DNA of 64,000 bases from Pseudomonas iridis (GCF_017980685.1 NZ_JACXXO010000005.1:62001-126000); one strand, 5' to 3'. Counted from the stretch's first letter, positions 38,459 to 48,057 are shown. Notes: generated by a model not told the origin, from the sequence alone. Program-made: numbers and translations.

Positions 38459-39382
38459 TCAACTGGCCAAGCGCCGCAGCCCAAACAACATCCCCCCGGC
38501 CGCCAGCAACATCGCCGCCAGAAACAGCGGATACGACACCCACCACGGCGTTCCCGCGGTCATCATGCTGAACTCCGACATCCCGCCAATGCTCGCAATC
38601 AGGTTCAACGGCAAAAACACCACGTTGATCAACGTCAGTTTGCGCAACAGGTTGTTCATGCTGTTGTTCATCAGGTTGCCACGCGCGTCGATCAGCCCGG
38701 AGAACACCGTGGAGTAAATCTCCGCCTGTTTGTAGCACTGGTTGTTTTCGATGATCAGGTCGTCGATCAGGCCGATCGCTTCGCTGTTGAAATGCAGTTT
38801 TTCAGCGTGGTTGCGCAGCCGCGTCAGCACCGCGCCGTTGCTGTGCAGGGCGTTGATGTAATAGATCAGGCTTTCGCTGAGGTTGAACATCTGAACCAGA
38901 TGCTGGTTCTGCATCGACGCGTTGAATTTTTGCTGCAACTCGCGGGCGACCAGTTTGATCACCTTCAAATGCCCTAGGTAGTGATGGATGTTGTTGAACA
39001 GCAGGTCGAGCAGAACATCCAGTGGCGTGTTTAAAGGTTGGCGAGTGCCGAGGCCGTGCAGCGGCGTGTCGTCGGTGGCGATCACCAGCAACTGCCCGGG
39101 CGAAAACAGCAAACCGCAGGAAGACACCTCAAACGCCAGGCTGCCGCCACCGGAATAGTTTTCCGGGCGCTTCCAGATCAGGAACAAGTGGTCGGGGTGA
39201 AACTCGATTCGCGACACTTCGTCCGGATCGAGTGCCGAGGCGAGTGCGTGCTCATCGACTTTGAAATGACTGTGCAGCAGGTCGCGCTCGGCGGCGTCGG
39301 GATCGCTGAACAGCATCACCTCGGCGTCCAGTCGTTCGACGCGCTGCAAGGCGCCGCGGCTCAATGCAAAACTGTTGATCAT
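38459..39382 (-). CDS. CorA/ZntB-family metal transporter with GMS motif
   Basis: This 307-aa protein has a large cytoplasmic domain (residues about 1-240) and two C-terminal helices (about 248-262 and 283-302). The pore signature after the first helix is GMS (residues 267-269, SIGGMSEFSMM) instead of the usual GMN of CorA or ZntB. Ion preference is therefore uncertain. It starts 7 bp after the stop of the RimK-like gene, so the two are likely one operon. Confidence 0.85.
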   Translation of the reverse strand: MINSFALSRGALQRVERLDAEVMLFSDPDAAERDLLHSHFKVDEHALASALDPDEVSRIEFHPDHLFLIWKRPENYSGGGSLAFEVSSCGLLFSPGQLLVIATDDTPLHGLGTRQPLNTPLDVLLDLLFNNIHHYLGHLKVIKLVARELQQKFNASMQNQHLVQMFNLSESLIYYINALHSNGAVLTRLRNHAEKLHFNSEAIGLIDDLIIENNQCYKQAEIYSTVFSGLIDARGNLMNNSMNNLLRKLTLINVVFLPLNLIASIGGMSEFSMMTAGTPWWVSYPLFLAAMLLAAGGMLFGLRRLAS

Positions 39383-39389
39383 CGGCGCT

Positions 39390-40964
39390 TCACCAGGCCT
39401 GGCCGCGACGCTTGAGCTCCAGCCGCCGCACGAACTCTTCCAGCACCAGCGAATACAAGTCGTCCTGCAAAAAAGCGTCTTCGATGCCGGCGTCCAGGTT
39501 CGGGTTGTCGTTGACTTCGATCACCACCACCTTGTCGCCAGCCTGTTTCAGGTCCACGCCATAGAGGCCATCGCCGATCAGGTTGGCTGTTTTCACCGCC
39601 AGTTCCACCACGGCGCGGGGTGCCTCGTGGATCGCCATTGTCCGGCATTCGCCGTTGATGTCCTGGCCCTTGGCCTTGTGGTTGTAGATTTGCCAGTGCC
39701 CCTTGGACATGAAGTACTGACAGGCGAAGATCGGTTTGCGGTTGAGCACGCCAATGCGCCAGTCGTACTCGGTGTAGAAAAACTCCTGTGCCAGCAACAG
39801 CACCGAATGTTCGAACAGCTCGGCCGTGGCTTCGAGCAGCGCCTGCTGGCTTTCGACCTTGATCACACCTCGCGAGAAACAGCCATCGGGGATCTTCAAC
39901 ACCAACGGAAAACCCAGCCGTTCCCCTACCCGTTCGAAATCTTCGGGGCGTTCCTTGTACAGAATCTCCGTCGCCGGCATGCCCAGTTGATGGCTGTTGA
40001 GCAGGTCGGTGAGGTAGACCTTGTTGGTGCAGCGCAGAATCGAGGCCGGATCGTCCATCACTACCAGCCCCTCGCTTTCAGCCTTCTTGGCGAAACGGTA
40101 GGTATGGTTGTCGACGCTGGTGGTTTCGCGAATCAGCAAGCCGTCGTACTCGGCGAGTCGCGCGTAATCCTTGCGCTCGATCAGCTCGACGTCGATGCCC
40201 ATGGTCTTGCCGACCCGAACAAAGTTCGCAAGCGCCTTGCTGTTTGATGGCGGCAACGCTTCCTGCGGATCGTGCAAGATCGCCACGTCATACCGCGCCA
40301 CTTGCCGGGAACGCGGCACCCGCCAGACTTTGCGGCTGAAGCCATCAAGGGCATTGGCGAATTGATCTTCCTGATCGTCGCGCAACTTATGTAACGTGCC
40401 GGACTTTATGCCCTCGATGTGCCAACCGTTAGTTCGACGAAACTCAACTAACAGAATTGGACAGGGAAACACTTCAAACAATTGTCGAGCCAGATCCTGT
40501 AATGGCTCGATATGAGTCTTGCCGAAATAAAGCGTCAGGGTAAAACCTTCGGTATCGCTATATAGATGATGACTGAGGGCTTTTTCCAGGGTTTTATCGA
40601 GGTCGTCCAGCGCGAGGCCGTAAAGTGATTTTTTGGTCAGTTCGCTGATCGTGCGAACCGACGGAATCACTTTGTGTCCGCGGGCTTCGGCCAGCAGCGA
40701 GCAGTAATAGCCATGGCCGAGGTACTTGTAGCTGCGGCACAGATTGATCACTTGCACACGCTTGCCCGGCTCGCTGTCACGGGTTTGCTCGAGGTATTCC
40801 TGCGCCGTGATGATGTCCTCGCTGGGGAAGTACGAAGCCCAATCTTCCTTGCGCTCGACAATGATCAACACTCGACTGGAAGTGCCAGTCGCTGAATTTA
40901 AATAAGTTGCCGCCGGCAAATTTTGCTCGGATACTTCGCGCCAATGACCCTGTACCGCTGACAT
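39390..40964 (-). CDS. RimK-like ATP-grasp amide ligase with RLAN-type N-terminus
   Basis: This 524-aa protein has an N-terminal domain (residues about 28-190; RVLIIVERKEDW, VINLCRSYKYLGHGYYCSLLAEARGH) as found before many RimK-like ligases. An ATP-grasp domain (about 300-510) carries VLKIPDGCFSRGV, YDWRIGVLN and the Mg site VVVIEVNDNPNLDAG. It should join an amino acid to a peptide or metabolite, as RimK does with glutamate. I use ATG 40964, which has a weak GGAT upstream. It is cotranscribed with the CorA-like gene and divergent from the GNAT-C39 gene. Confidence 0.85.
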   Translation of the reverse strand: MSAVQGHWREVSEQNLPAATYLNSATGTSSRVLIIVERKEDWASYFPSEDIITAQEYLEQTRDSEPGKRVQVINLCRSYKYLGHGYYCSLLAEARGHKVIPSVRTISELTKKSLYGLALDDLDKTLEKALSHHLYSDTEGFTLTLYFGKTHIEPLQDLARQLFEVFPCPILLVEFRRTNGWHIEGIKSGTLHKLRDDQEDQFANALDGFSRKVWRVPRSRQVARYDVAILHDPQEALPPSNSKALANFVRVGKTMGIDVELIERKDYARLAEYDGLLIRETTSVDNHTYRFAKKAESEGLVVMDDPASILRCTNKVYLTDLLNSHQLGMPATEILYKERPEDFERVGERLGFPLVLKIPDGCFSRGVIKVESQQALLEATAELFEHSVLLLAQEFFYTEYDWRIGVLNRKPIFACQYFMSKGHWQIYNHKAKGQDINGECRTMAIHEAPRAVVELAVKTANLIGDGLYGVDLKQAGDKVVVIEVNDNPNLDAGIEDAFLQDDLYSLVLEEFVRRLELKRRGQAW

Positions 40965-41056
40965 AGAGATTGATCCGTTGGAGAACAAGACCTTTTCTAT
41001 TAAGCACGAAGTTTTTCGAAAGTCTCGTTTCGTTACGCAACTTTTACGGTGGTCAT

Positions 41057-42157
41057 ATGAATGCTGTTTTTCGTTTGGCGGTAGTTGAAGATCTGCCGGC
41101 GTTGCTGGCATTGGAAATGCAATGTTTCACCACGGACGGGCTCAGCCGTCGCAGTTTTCACTGGATGATTACCCGCGCCCACGCACAGCTGCTGGTGGCC
41201 GAGGTCGAAGGACATTTACGGGGTTACGCACTGGCGTTGTTTCACCGTGGTACGTCGCTGGCGCGCCTGTACTCCATCGCGATTGCCGCCGAGGCGCGCG
41301 GGAGCGGGTTGGGTAAACAACTGCTGCAACGGATCGAGGCTTGCGCGCTGGAACACGAATGCGCGTACCTGCGCCTGGAAGTGCGCACCGACAACCCCGC
41401 CGCCATTGCCCTGTATGAACGCAACGGCTACCGGCGTTTTGCACTGATCCACGATTACTACGAAGACCACGCTGACGCGCTGCGCCTGGAGAAACGCATT
41501 CTCCAGCATCGAGACTCACGCAGCATCAAAGTGCCTTGGTACGGACAAACCACCGATTTCACCTGCGGCCCGGCGTGTCTGTTGATGGCCATGGGGGCGT
41601 TGCAGTCAGAACGCTTGTTGGAGCGCCGTGAGGAACTGCAGATCTGGCGCGAGGCGACGACCGTTTTCATGACGTCGGGGCATGGTGGTTGCAGTCCGCA
41701 GGGATTGGCGCTCGCCGCATGGCGACGGGGATTTCGCGTGCGTCTGGAGTTGAGCCTGGCGGGACCGTTGTTCCTCGACGGCGTACGCAATGAGCATAAA
41801 GAAGACGTCATGCGCCTGGTCCATGAAGAGTTCACCGCGCAGTTGGCGCAGACCGATGTGCAGCGCGTAATCGGCGCTCCGGTTGATTTGCCGCGCTTAC
41901 TGGAAGCGGGAGGCCAACCGCTGGTGCTGATCAGCAGCTATCGGCTGACTCGATCGAAATCACCGCACTGGGTGGTGGTGACCGATTGCGATGAGGATTT
42001 CGTTTACCTGCACGATCCGGACGTCGACCATAGCCAGCACCGCCAGCCCATTGACTGCCAGCATGTGCCGGTCAGTCATGGCGAGTTCGAGAAGATGTGC
42101 CGGTTTGGGCGGGGGAAGTTACGGGCTGCTGTGATTCTTTACTCTCGAAGTGAGTAG
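41057..42157 (+). CDS. GNAT acetyltransferase fused to C39-like peptidase
   Basis: This 366-aa protein is cytoplasmic, with no signal peptide. Residues 1-150 are a GNAT domain (acetyl-CoA loop EARGSGLGKQLLQ near 79-91; YERNGYRR). Residues 157-366 form a papain-like C39 domain with Cys170 (TTDFTCGPACLL), His304 (SPHWVVVTD) and Asp320 (YLHDPDVD). It probably cleaves and/or acetylates the peptide made by the divergent ATP-grasp ligase; this link is inference, but such gene pairs recur in proteobacteria. GGTGG lies about 5 nt before ATG 41057. Confidence 0.85.
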   Translation: MNAVFRLAVVEDLPALLALEMQCFTTDGLSRRSFHWMITRAHAQLLVAEVEGHLRGYALALFHRGTSLARLYSIAIAAEARGSGLGKQLLQRIEACALEHECAYLRLEVRTDNPAAIALYERNGYRRFALIHDYYEDHADALRLEKRILQHRDSRSIKVPWYGQTTDFTCGPACLLMAMGALQSERLLERREELQIWREATTVFMTSGHGGCSPQGLALAAWRRGFRVRLELSLAGPLFLDGVRNEHKEDVMRLVHEEFTAQLAQTDVQRVIGAPVDLPRLLEAGGQPLVLISSYRLTRSKSPHWVVVTDCDEDFVYLHDPDVDHSQHRQPIDCQHVPVSHGEFEKMCRFGRGKLRAAVILYSRSE

Positions 42158-42170
42158 TCTGCCCCTCACA

Positions 42171-42330
42171 CTGATTCTGACACTGCCCCTGATGCTGATA
42201 CTGATGCTGATGCTGATGCTGATGCCGATGCCGATGCCGAACCTGTAGGAGCTGCCGAAGGCTGCGATCTTTTGATCTTGTTTTTTAGTCGCAAGATCAA
42301 AAGATCGCAGCCTTCGGCAGCTCCTACAGG
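42171..42330. repeat. Hexanucleotide CTGATG tandem repeat followed by a REPIN
   Basis: About nine CTGATG-type hexamers, three of them CCGATG variants, run from 42171 to 42240. A REP pair with GTAGGAGCTGCCG and its inverted copy follows (42243-42330). The block separates the GNAT-C39 gene from the convergent sugar dehydrogenase. Confidence 0.85.
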
Positions 42331-42340
42331 GGCATGAGTC

Positions 42341-43495
42341 TTAGAGATCGGGTTTCAGGCCGATCTTATAGAGCGAACCCTTCTCCTCATCCGTCAGCAC
42401 ATACAAGTACCCATCCGGTCCCTGCCGCACGTCACGAATGCGCTGTTTGAGCTCACCCAACAAGCGCTCCTCATGCACGACCTTGTCGCCATCGAACTGC
42501 AGGCGAATCAACTCCTGACTCACCAGCGCGCCGATAAACAGGTTTTTCTGCCATGGTTTGAAGCGATCGGCATCGTAAAACGCCATCCCGGTGACGCCCG
42601 GTGATCTCTCCCACACATGGCGCGGATCGACGCCCCCTTCGACACTTTTGCCTTTGGCCTCAGGAATCGGCAGTAGCGAATAGTTGATACCGTGGGTCGC
42701 CAGCGGCCAACCGTAGTTTTTCCCGCGTTCGATGATATTCACCTCATCTCCGCCGCGCGGGCCGTGTTCGTTTTCCCAGACTGTGCCGTTCCACGGGTTA
42801 AGTGCTGCACCCTGCGGGTTGCGAATGCCGTAAGCCCAGATTTCCGGGTGCACGCCTGACTGACCCACGAACGGATTGTCGTCCGGAACCTTGCCGTCCG
42901 GGTAGATCCGCACAATCTTGCCTTGCAGCTTGTCGAGGTCCTGCGCGGTCGGCCGGTCGTTGTTTTCACCCAGGGTGATGAACAGATAACCATCGCGATC
43001 AAACACCAGCCGAGAACCGAAGTGGTTGCCTGTGGAGAGCTTTGGTTCCTGACGGAAAATCACTTTGAAATCTTTCAGTGTTTTCAAGTCATCCGACAGG
43101 TAACCGCGCCCCACCGCCGTGCCTGCCTTGTCCCCAGCGCCGCCACCTTCGGCATAGGACAGGTAAACCAGTCGGTCCTGTTTAAAGTCGGGTGACAACA
43201 CGACATCCAGCAAACCGCCCTGCCCCTTGGCCCACACTTGCGGCACACCGCTCAGGGGAGCCGATAGCTTGCCGTCTGCACCCACCACGCGCAGATTGCC
43301 CGGTCGTTCGGTCACCAGCATGCCTTGGCGATCCGGCAGAAAGGCCAGCGACCATGGATGCTCAAGCCCTTGGGCAATTGTTGTGACTTCGAGAGTGCCT
43401 TGCTCGCTTTGCAGCTCTTTGGGGGCAGCGCCGAATGCCGGAGCACTGATCAGAGCGCCGGCGCACAGGCTGGCCAGAAGGGTTTTACGCAACAT
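42341..43495 (-). CDS. Periplasmic PQQ-dependent aldose dehydrogenase (YliI-like)
   Basis: This 384-aa protein has a signal peptide (MLRKTLLASLCAGALISAPAFG) and a six-blade sGDH-type propeller. Family stretches are GLEHPWSLAFLPDRQGMLVTERPG, GNHFGSRLVFDRDGYLFITLGE, NPQGAALNPWNGTVWENEHGPRGGDEVN and GALVSQELIRLQFDG. It oxidises aldose sugars. AGGAAT lies before ATG 43495. It needs PQQ, as does the gcd product. Confidence 0.9.
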   Translation of the reverse strand: MLRKTLLASLCAGALISAPAFGAAPKELQSEQGTLEVTTIAQGLEHPWSLAFLPDRQGMLVTERPGNLRVVGADGKLSAPLSGVPQVWAKGQGGLLDVVLSPDFKQDRLVYLSYAEGGGAGDKAGTAVGRGYLSDDLKTLKDFKVIFRQEPKLSTGNHFGSRLVFDRDGYLFITLGENNDRPTAQDLDKLQGKIVRIYPDGKVPDDNPFVGQSGVHPEIWAYGIRNPQGAALNPWNGTVWENEHGPRGGDEVNIIERGKNYGWPLATHGINYSLLPIPEAKGKSVEGGVDPRHVWERSPGVTGMAFYDADRFKPWQKNLFIGALVSQELIRLQFDGDKVVHEERLLGELKQRIRDVRQGPDGYLYVLTDEEKGSLYKIGLKPDL

Positions 43496-43546
43496 GCACG
43501 ATTCCTTTTGTCGTTTCAAAGTCTGGCAGACCGTTTTACCTGCCGT

Positions 43547-43867
43547 TTAACGTTGAGTGTCGGTGCTTCGCGAGGGTGGGTTGGGAATGAATGTGGGTGG
43601 CTTGGCCGGCGCTGAACGAATCGGCTGGCCATTGCCAATGCCCCGGTTATCGAGGGTTGGCGGACGCGGCACGGGAACGGTGCTTTGTCCACGGATGGGC
43701 GGCGCACTGGGCTGGGTGCCCTGCATGCTGTTGGGATTCGCCCGGCGAATCGGACTGTTATAGGGGTTGTTGCTGTTGCCGGTCGGACTCTGCGCCAGCA
43801 CAACGTCCGCATGAACCAGACCGCCACTGAGTGTCAGGACGGCAATGCCAATCAGAAATCGGTTCAT
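43547..43867 (-). CDS. Small secreted Pro/Asn-rich hypothetical protein (106 aa)
   Basis: A signal peptide ends near SGGLVHA, followed by a low-complexity chain rich in Pro, Asn, Ser and Arg (NSNNPYNSPIRRANPNSMQG; PVPRPPTLDNRGIGNGQP). It is likely disordered in the periplasm. GAGAGG lies 8 nt before ATG 43867. It starts upstream of the aldose dehydrogenase gene (51-bp gap), possibly one unit. The family is not recognised. Confidence 0.6.
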   Translation of the reverse strand: MNRFLIGIAVLTLSGGLVHADVVLAQSPTGNSNNPYNSPIRRANPNSMQGTQPSAPPIRGQSTVPVPRPPTLDNRGIGNGQPIRSAPAKPPTFIPNPPSRSTDTQR

Positions 43868-44056
43868 GGGTCAGCCTCTCGATGTGCGTGGTGTAGAGCC
43901 TTCGAGTCCACGCTACGCTTCAGGTTCGGATTTGTTAACCCGTCGGCCTTAAACAACATGTAACACGGCTTGACCGAACCCAATTGAAAACGCGCATTTC
44001 CTGGAAACTTTCGCGCCGGGCTTCAGGTCACCTGATCATCACTCGGAGAACTCAAC

Positions 44057-44917
44057 ATGGCTCGGGCAATCTGGAAAGGCGCGATCAGCTTCGGACTGGT
44101 CCATATCCCTGTCGCGCTGGTTTCAGCGACCTCATCCCAAGGCGTGGACTTTGACTGGCTCGACAGTCGCAGCATGGACCCGGTGGGCTACAAGCGCGTC
44201 AACAAGGTGACCGGCAAGGAAGTTACCAAGGAAAACATCGTCAAGGGTGTGGCCTACGAAAAGGGTCGTTATGTGGTGCTCAGCGAAGAGGAAATCCGCT
44301 CGGCGCACCCGGTTTCGACCCAGACCATCGACATCTTTTCCTTCGTCGACGCCGAGCAGATCCCGTTGCAGAACATCGATACGCCCTACTACCTGGCGCC
44401 GGACAAGCGCGGTGGCAAGGTTTACGCGCTGTTGCGTGAAACGTTAAGCAAAACCAACAAGGTTGCGCTCGCCCGCGTCGTCTTGCACACGCGCCAGTAT
44501 CTGGCGGCGGTGATGCCGCTGGAGTCAGCGCTGGTGCTGGTGAAATTGCGCTGGCCCCAGGAAGTACGCGGCCTCGATCAATTGGAACTGGGCAGCGAAG
44601 TGACCAAGCCTCAGCTTGCCAAAGGCGAGTTGGACATGGCCAAACGTCTTGTCGCGGACATGAGCGGGGACTGGAGCCCCGAGGATTACAAAGACGAGTT
44701 CGAAGACAAAATCATGGCGCTGGTGGAGAAAAAGGCCCATAAGGGCGAGATCGAGGATGTCGAGACGGTGGGTGGCGAGGAACAGCGCAAGACCGCCGAT
44801 GTTATCGACCTGACCGAGCTGCTTAAACGTAGCCTGGATGGCAAGGCGCTGGCTAAGCCGAAGGCCAAAACGGCGAGCAAGGCAGCGCCAGCGAAGAAGG
44901 CCAAAAAAGCCTCCTGA
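44057..44917 (+). CDS. ku: Ku DNA end-binding protein
   Basis: This 286-aa protein has the bacterial Ku core. The opening ARAIWKGAISFGLVHIPVALVSATS and GVAYEKGRYVVLSEEEI are diagnostic. A C-terminal Lys/Ala-rich tail (AKPKAKTASKAAPAKKAKK) follows, as in many bacterial Ku proteins. It binds double-strand ends for non-homologous end joining with LigD, which is not encoded in this window. GGAG lies about 11 nt before ATG 44057. Confidence 0.95.
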   Translation: MARAIWKGAISFGLVHIPVALVSATSSQGVDFDWLDSRSMDPVGYKRVNKVTGKEVTKENIVKGVAYEKGRYVVLSEEEIRSAHPVSTQTIDIFSFVDAEQIPLQNIDTPYYLAPDKRGGKVYALLRETLSKTNKVALARVVLHTRQYLAAVMPLESALVLVKLRWPQEVRGLDQLELGSEVTKPQLAKGELDMAKRLVADMSGDWSPEDYKDEFEDKIMALVEKKAHKGEIEDVETVGGEEQRKTADVIDLTELLKRSLDGKALAKPKAKTASKAAPAKKAKKAS

Positions 44918-44941
44918 GTCATCGGGTGAATCTCAGGGCCT

Positions 44942-45034
44942 CATCGCTGGCAAGCCAGCTCCCACAGGTTTAGCGGTGTGAATGCGATCGCAGCCTCACG
45001 CTGGCCACTGTGGGAGCTGGCTTGCCAGCGATGG
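44942..45034. repeat. REPIN (GTGGGAGC family)
   Basis: CATCGCTGGCAAGCCAGCTCCC and its inverted copy CTGTGGGAGCTGGCTTGCC around a 40-bp spacer, between the convergent ku and lpxO genes. Confidence 0.9.
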
Positions 45035-45060
45035 CGTCAGGACAGTCACAGCAATAATGT

Positions 45061-45960
45061 TCAGATCAGAATAAAGATCGCCAGCAAACCACCAAAGATC
45101 GCCCACTTTTCCATGTAGTACCGAGCACGATTACGCTTTTTCAGCTCTTTGCCACGCAACCTGATCTTGTAGATTTTGGTAAACAAACGGTTGATCCCCC
45201 CGGTACGGTCGCCCGCATCGTTGGGCGCGCCGGCGGCAGACATTACCGTACGGCTGAACCAGGCATTGAACGCTGCAGCCCAGCGATACTTCATTGGACG
45301 CTCAATGTCGCAGAACAGGATGATGCGGTTCTTGTCGGTGGTGTTTTCAGCGTAATGGATGAAGGTTTCATCGAACATCACCGCTTCACCGTCACGCCAG
45401 TGGTAGTTCTCACCGTCGACATTGATGTAGCAACCCGCATCGTTAGGCGTGTCCAGGCCCAAGTGGTAACGATAGGAGCCAGCGTACGGGTCGCGATGAC
45501 GTACCAGTTTCGAACCTGGCGGCAGTTCGGCGAACATTGCGGCCTTGATCGAGCCGATGCTCTGAACCAGTTCCGTGGTGCGCGGGCACAGCTTCATGGC
45601 CGACGGATGGCTCTCGCCGTACCACTTGAGGTAGAAACGCTTCCAGCCGCTTTTGAAGAAGGAGTTGAAACCGACGTCGTCGTATTGGTTCGAACGTTTG
45701 ATCTCCCCCGCGCGCAGCAGGTTCTGGCCCTCTTCGCGGATTTCTTCCCAATGCGCCTGCAACGGGCTCAAGTCGGGAAACTCAGTCGGATCAAGGTAAG
45801 GTTTGTTCGGCTTTTTCGAGAACAGGTAGAGAAAGCAATTGATCGGTGCCAGAAACGTCGAATGGTCGCTCAGCTGCCGACCCAATTTGTGGCGCACACG
45901 GCCACGCAAGTGAACGTATGCAATGGAAATGACATAAATAGCAGCAATGATGAGTTTCAC
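45061..45960 (-). CDS. lpxO: Lipid A 2-hydroxylase LpxO
   Basis: This protein of about 299 aa has an N-terminal helix (KLIIAAIYVISIAYVHLRG) and a C-terminal one (GGLLAIFILI). The aspartyl/asparaginyl-hydroxylase core carries the Fe(II) ligands in RHRDPYAGSYRYHLGL and HYAENTTDKNRI. LpxO hydroxylates a lipid A acyl chain at the inner membrane. GTG 45960 gives the usual MKLII start; a GTG at 45972 is also open. Neither has a strong ribosome site. Confidence 0.9.
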   Translation of the reverse strand: MKLIIAAIYVISIAYVHLRGRVRHKLGRQLSDHSTFLAPINCFLYLFSKKPNKPYLDPTEFPDLSPLQAHWEEIREEGQNLLRAGEIKRSNQYDDVGFNSFFKSGWKRFYLKWYGESHPSAMKLCPRTTELVQSIGSIKAAMFAELPPGSKLVRHRDPYAGSYRYHLGLDTPNDAGCYINVDGENYHWRDGEAVMFDETFIHYAENTTDKNRIILFCDIERPMKYRWAAAFNAWFSRTVMSAAGAPNDAGDRTGGINRLFTKIYKIRLRGKELKKRNRARYYMEKWAIFGGLLAIFILI

Positions 45961-46340
45961 GGAATTCGTCACAGGTCAGAAGTGAACAAACTGCGCGCCT
46001 GTCGGCCTGAGGCCCAGCGTCTAATGCAGTGGTCTGAGTACAAAATGGCACGTCCTTGAGCCTGCGCCGCTGTAGGGCGGTGGGTGAATGGATGGCATTT
46101 TAGCCACACTTTGTAACCGATAGTGAACCTTCATCTGTGAAAAACTGTCCCGCGATTGTGCCAATCGGCACCCGCGACGTCTTCGCCCTATCGTTTAAAG
46201 AGCCAGACCAGTACAATCGCCGCCAAACTTTACGCGCCCCCATGGTTGATGTCGGGAACTCCCCGCCTCAGCGCACCTTGACTCGGGCCAAGCGCTACGG
46301 CCGCACCCTCGCTATTCAGAATGCTTCGCAGGAAAAACTC
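45961..46340. other. 380-bp intergenic region between lpxO and ybiT-like gene
   Basis: No gene with support. The ybiT frame is open back to 46137, but that extension lacks homology to the ABC-F fold. AT-rich patches may hold divergent promoters; none is clear. Confidence 0.5.
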
Positions 46341-47927
46341 TTGATCTCTACAGCTAACATCACGATGCAGTTCGGCGCCAAGCCGCTCTTCGAAAACGTT
46401 TCCGTCAAATTTGCCGCTGGTAACCGTTATGGCCTGATCGGCGCCAACGGTTGCGGCAAGTCGACCTTCATGAAAATCCTCGGCGGTGACCTTGACCCGA
46501 CGGGTGGCCAGGTCATGCTCGAGCCGAACGTGCGCCTGGGTAAGCTGCGCCAGGATCAGTTCGCCTACGAAGAATTCACCGTGATCGATACCGTGATCAT
46601 GGGCCACGAAGAGCTGTGGAAGGTCAAGGCCGAGCGCGATCGCATCTACTCGTTGCCGGAAATGTCTGAAGAAGACGGCATGGCCGTGGCCGAGCTGGAA
46701 ACCGAATTCGCCGAAATGGACGGCTATACCGCCGAATCCCGTGCCGGTGAACTGCTGCTGGGCCTGGGTATCGGCATCGAGCAGCACTTCGGCCCGATGA
46801 GCGAAGTGTCTCCAGGCTGGAAACTGCGCGTGCTGCTGGCTCAGGCACTGTTCTCCGATCCGGAAGTGCTGTTGCTCGACGAACCGACGAACCACCTGGA
46901 CATCAACACCATTCGCTGGCTGGAAAACATTCTGACCCAGCGTAACAGCCTGATGATCATCATCTCTCACGACCGTCACTTCCTGAACAGCGTGTGCACG
47001 CACATGGCTGACCTGGATTACGGCGAGCTGCGCCTGTTCCCGGGCAACTACGACGAGTACATGACCGTGGCGACCCAGTCCCGCGAGCAACTGCTGTCGG
47101 ACAACGCCAAGAAGAAAGCACAGATTTCCGAACTGCAATCGTTCGTCAGCCGCTTCTCGGCCAACGCCTCGAAAGCCAAGCAAGCCACTTCCCGCGCCAA
47201 GGCGATCGACAAGATCCAGCTGGCCGAGGTCAAGCCTTCGAGCCGTGTGAGCCCGTTCATCCGCTTCGATCAAAACAAAAAGCTGCACCGCCAGGCTGTT
47301 ATGGTCGAGAAGATGGCCAAAGGTTTTGACGGCAAGCCGCTGTTCAAGGATTTCAGCTTCCAGGTTGAAGCCGGCGAGCGCGTCGCGATCATCGGCCCGA
47401 ACGGTATCGGCAAGACCACGCTGCTGCGTACCCTGGTCAACGAACTGACTCCGGATGCCGGCAGCGTCAAGTGGACCGACGCCGCCGAGCTGGGTTACTA
47501 CGCTCAGGATCACGCGCACGACTTCGAAGACGACATGACCCTGTTCGACTGGATGGGTCAGTGGACTCAGGGCGAGCAAGTGATCCGTGGCACTTTGGGT
47601 CGGATGCTGTTCTCCAACGACGAAATCCTCAAGTCGGTGAAGGTGATTTCCGGTGGTGAGCAAGGCCGCATGCTGTTCGGCAAGCTGATCCTGCAAAAGC
47701 CGAACGTGCTGATCATGGACGAACCGACCAACCACCTGGACATGGAATCGATCGAAGCGCTGAACCTGGCGCTGGAAAACTACCCGGGCACGCTGATCTT
47801 CGTCAGCCACGACCGTGAGTTCGTATCGTCCCTGGCCACTCGCATCATCGAGCTGAGCGCGGACGGCGTGACCGACTTCAGCGGTACGTACGATGATTAT
47901 CTGCGTAGCCAAGGTGTCGTATTCTAA
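46341..47927 (+). CDS. ybiT: ABC-F family translational ATPase (YbiT type)
   Basis: This 528-aa protein has two ABC domains and no membrane segment. Walker A motifs are GANGCGKST and GPNGIGKTT; Walker B motifs are [11 protein letters not shown] and [11 protein letters not shown]. The signatures are VSPGWKLR and ISGGEQGR, with the linker helix pair between domains. ABC-F proteins act at the ribosomal E site. The start is a TTG at 46341 with AGGA about 8-11 nt upstream; it places [14 protein letters not shown] at the N-terminus, as in E. coli YbiT. Confidence 0.92.
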   Translation: MISTANITMQFGAKPLFENVSVKFAAGNRYGLIGANGCGKSTFMKILGGDLDPTGGQVMLEPNVRLGKLRQDQFAYEEFTVIDTVIMGHEELWKVKAERDRIYSLPEMSEEDGMAVAELETEFAEMDGYTAESRAGELLLGLGIGIEQHFGPMSEVSPGWKLRVLLAQALFSDPEVLLLDEPTNHLDINTIRWLENILTQRNSLMIIISHDRHFLNSVCTHMADLDYGELRLFPGNYDEYMTVATQSREQLLSDNAKKKAQISELQSFVSRFSANASKAKQATSRAKAIDKIQLAEVKPSSRVSPFIRFDQNKKLHRQAVMVEKMAKGFDGKPLFKDFSFQVEAGERVAIIGPNGIGKTTLLRTLVNELTPDAGSVKWTDAAELGYYAQDHAHDFEDDMTLFDWMGQWTQGEQVIRGTLGRMLFSNDEILKSVKVISGGEQGRMLFGKLILQKPNVLIMDEPTNHLDMESIEALNLALENYPGTLIFVSHDREFVSSLATRIIELSADGVTDFSGTYDDYLRSQGVVF

Positions 47928-47967
47928 AAAGCAGCTTCGAGTTTTCAGCTGCCAGCTGCAAGTTAAG

Positions 47968-47995
47968 AGCCCTGTCCATGTGACAGGGCTTTTTG
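47968..47995 (+). terminator. Rho-independent terminator after ybiT
   Basis: AGCCCTGTC (47968-47976), loop CATGT, GACAGGGCT (47982-47990), then a T-run. Confidence 0.9.
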
Positions 47996-48030
47996 CATTT
48001 CAGGGTCAGTCATTTTTTGGTGCAGACACC

Positions 48031-48057
48031 TTCGCGAGCAGGCTCGCTCCCACAGGG
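48031..48057. repeat. Single REP element (GTGGGAGC family)
   Basis: CGCGAGCAGGCTCGCTCCCAC without an inverted partner nearby, in the ybiT-MFS gap. Confidence 0.8.
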
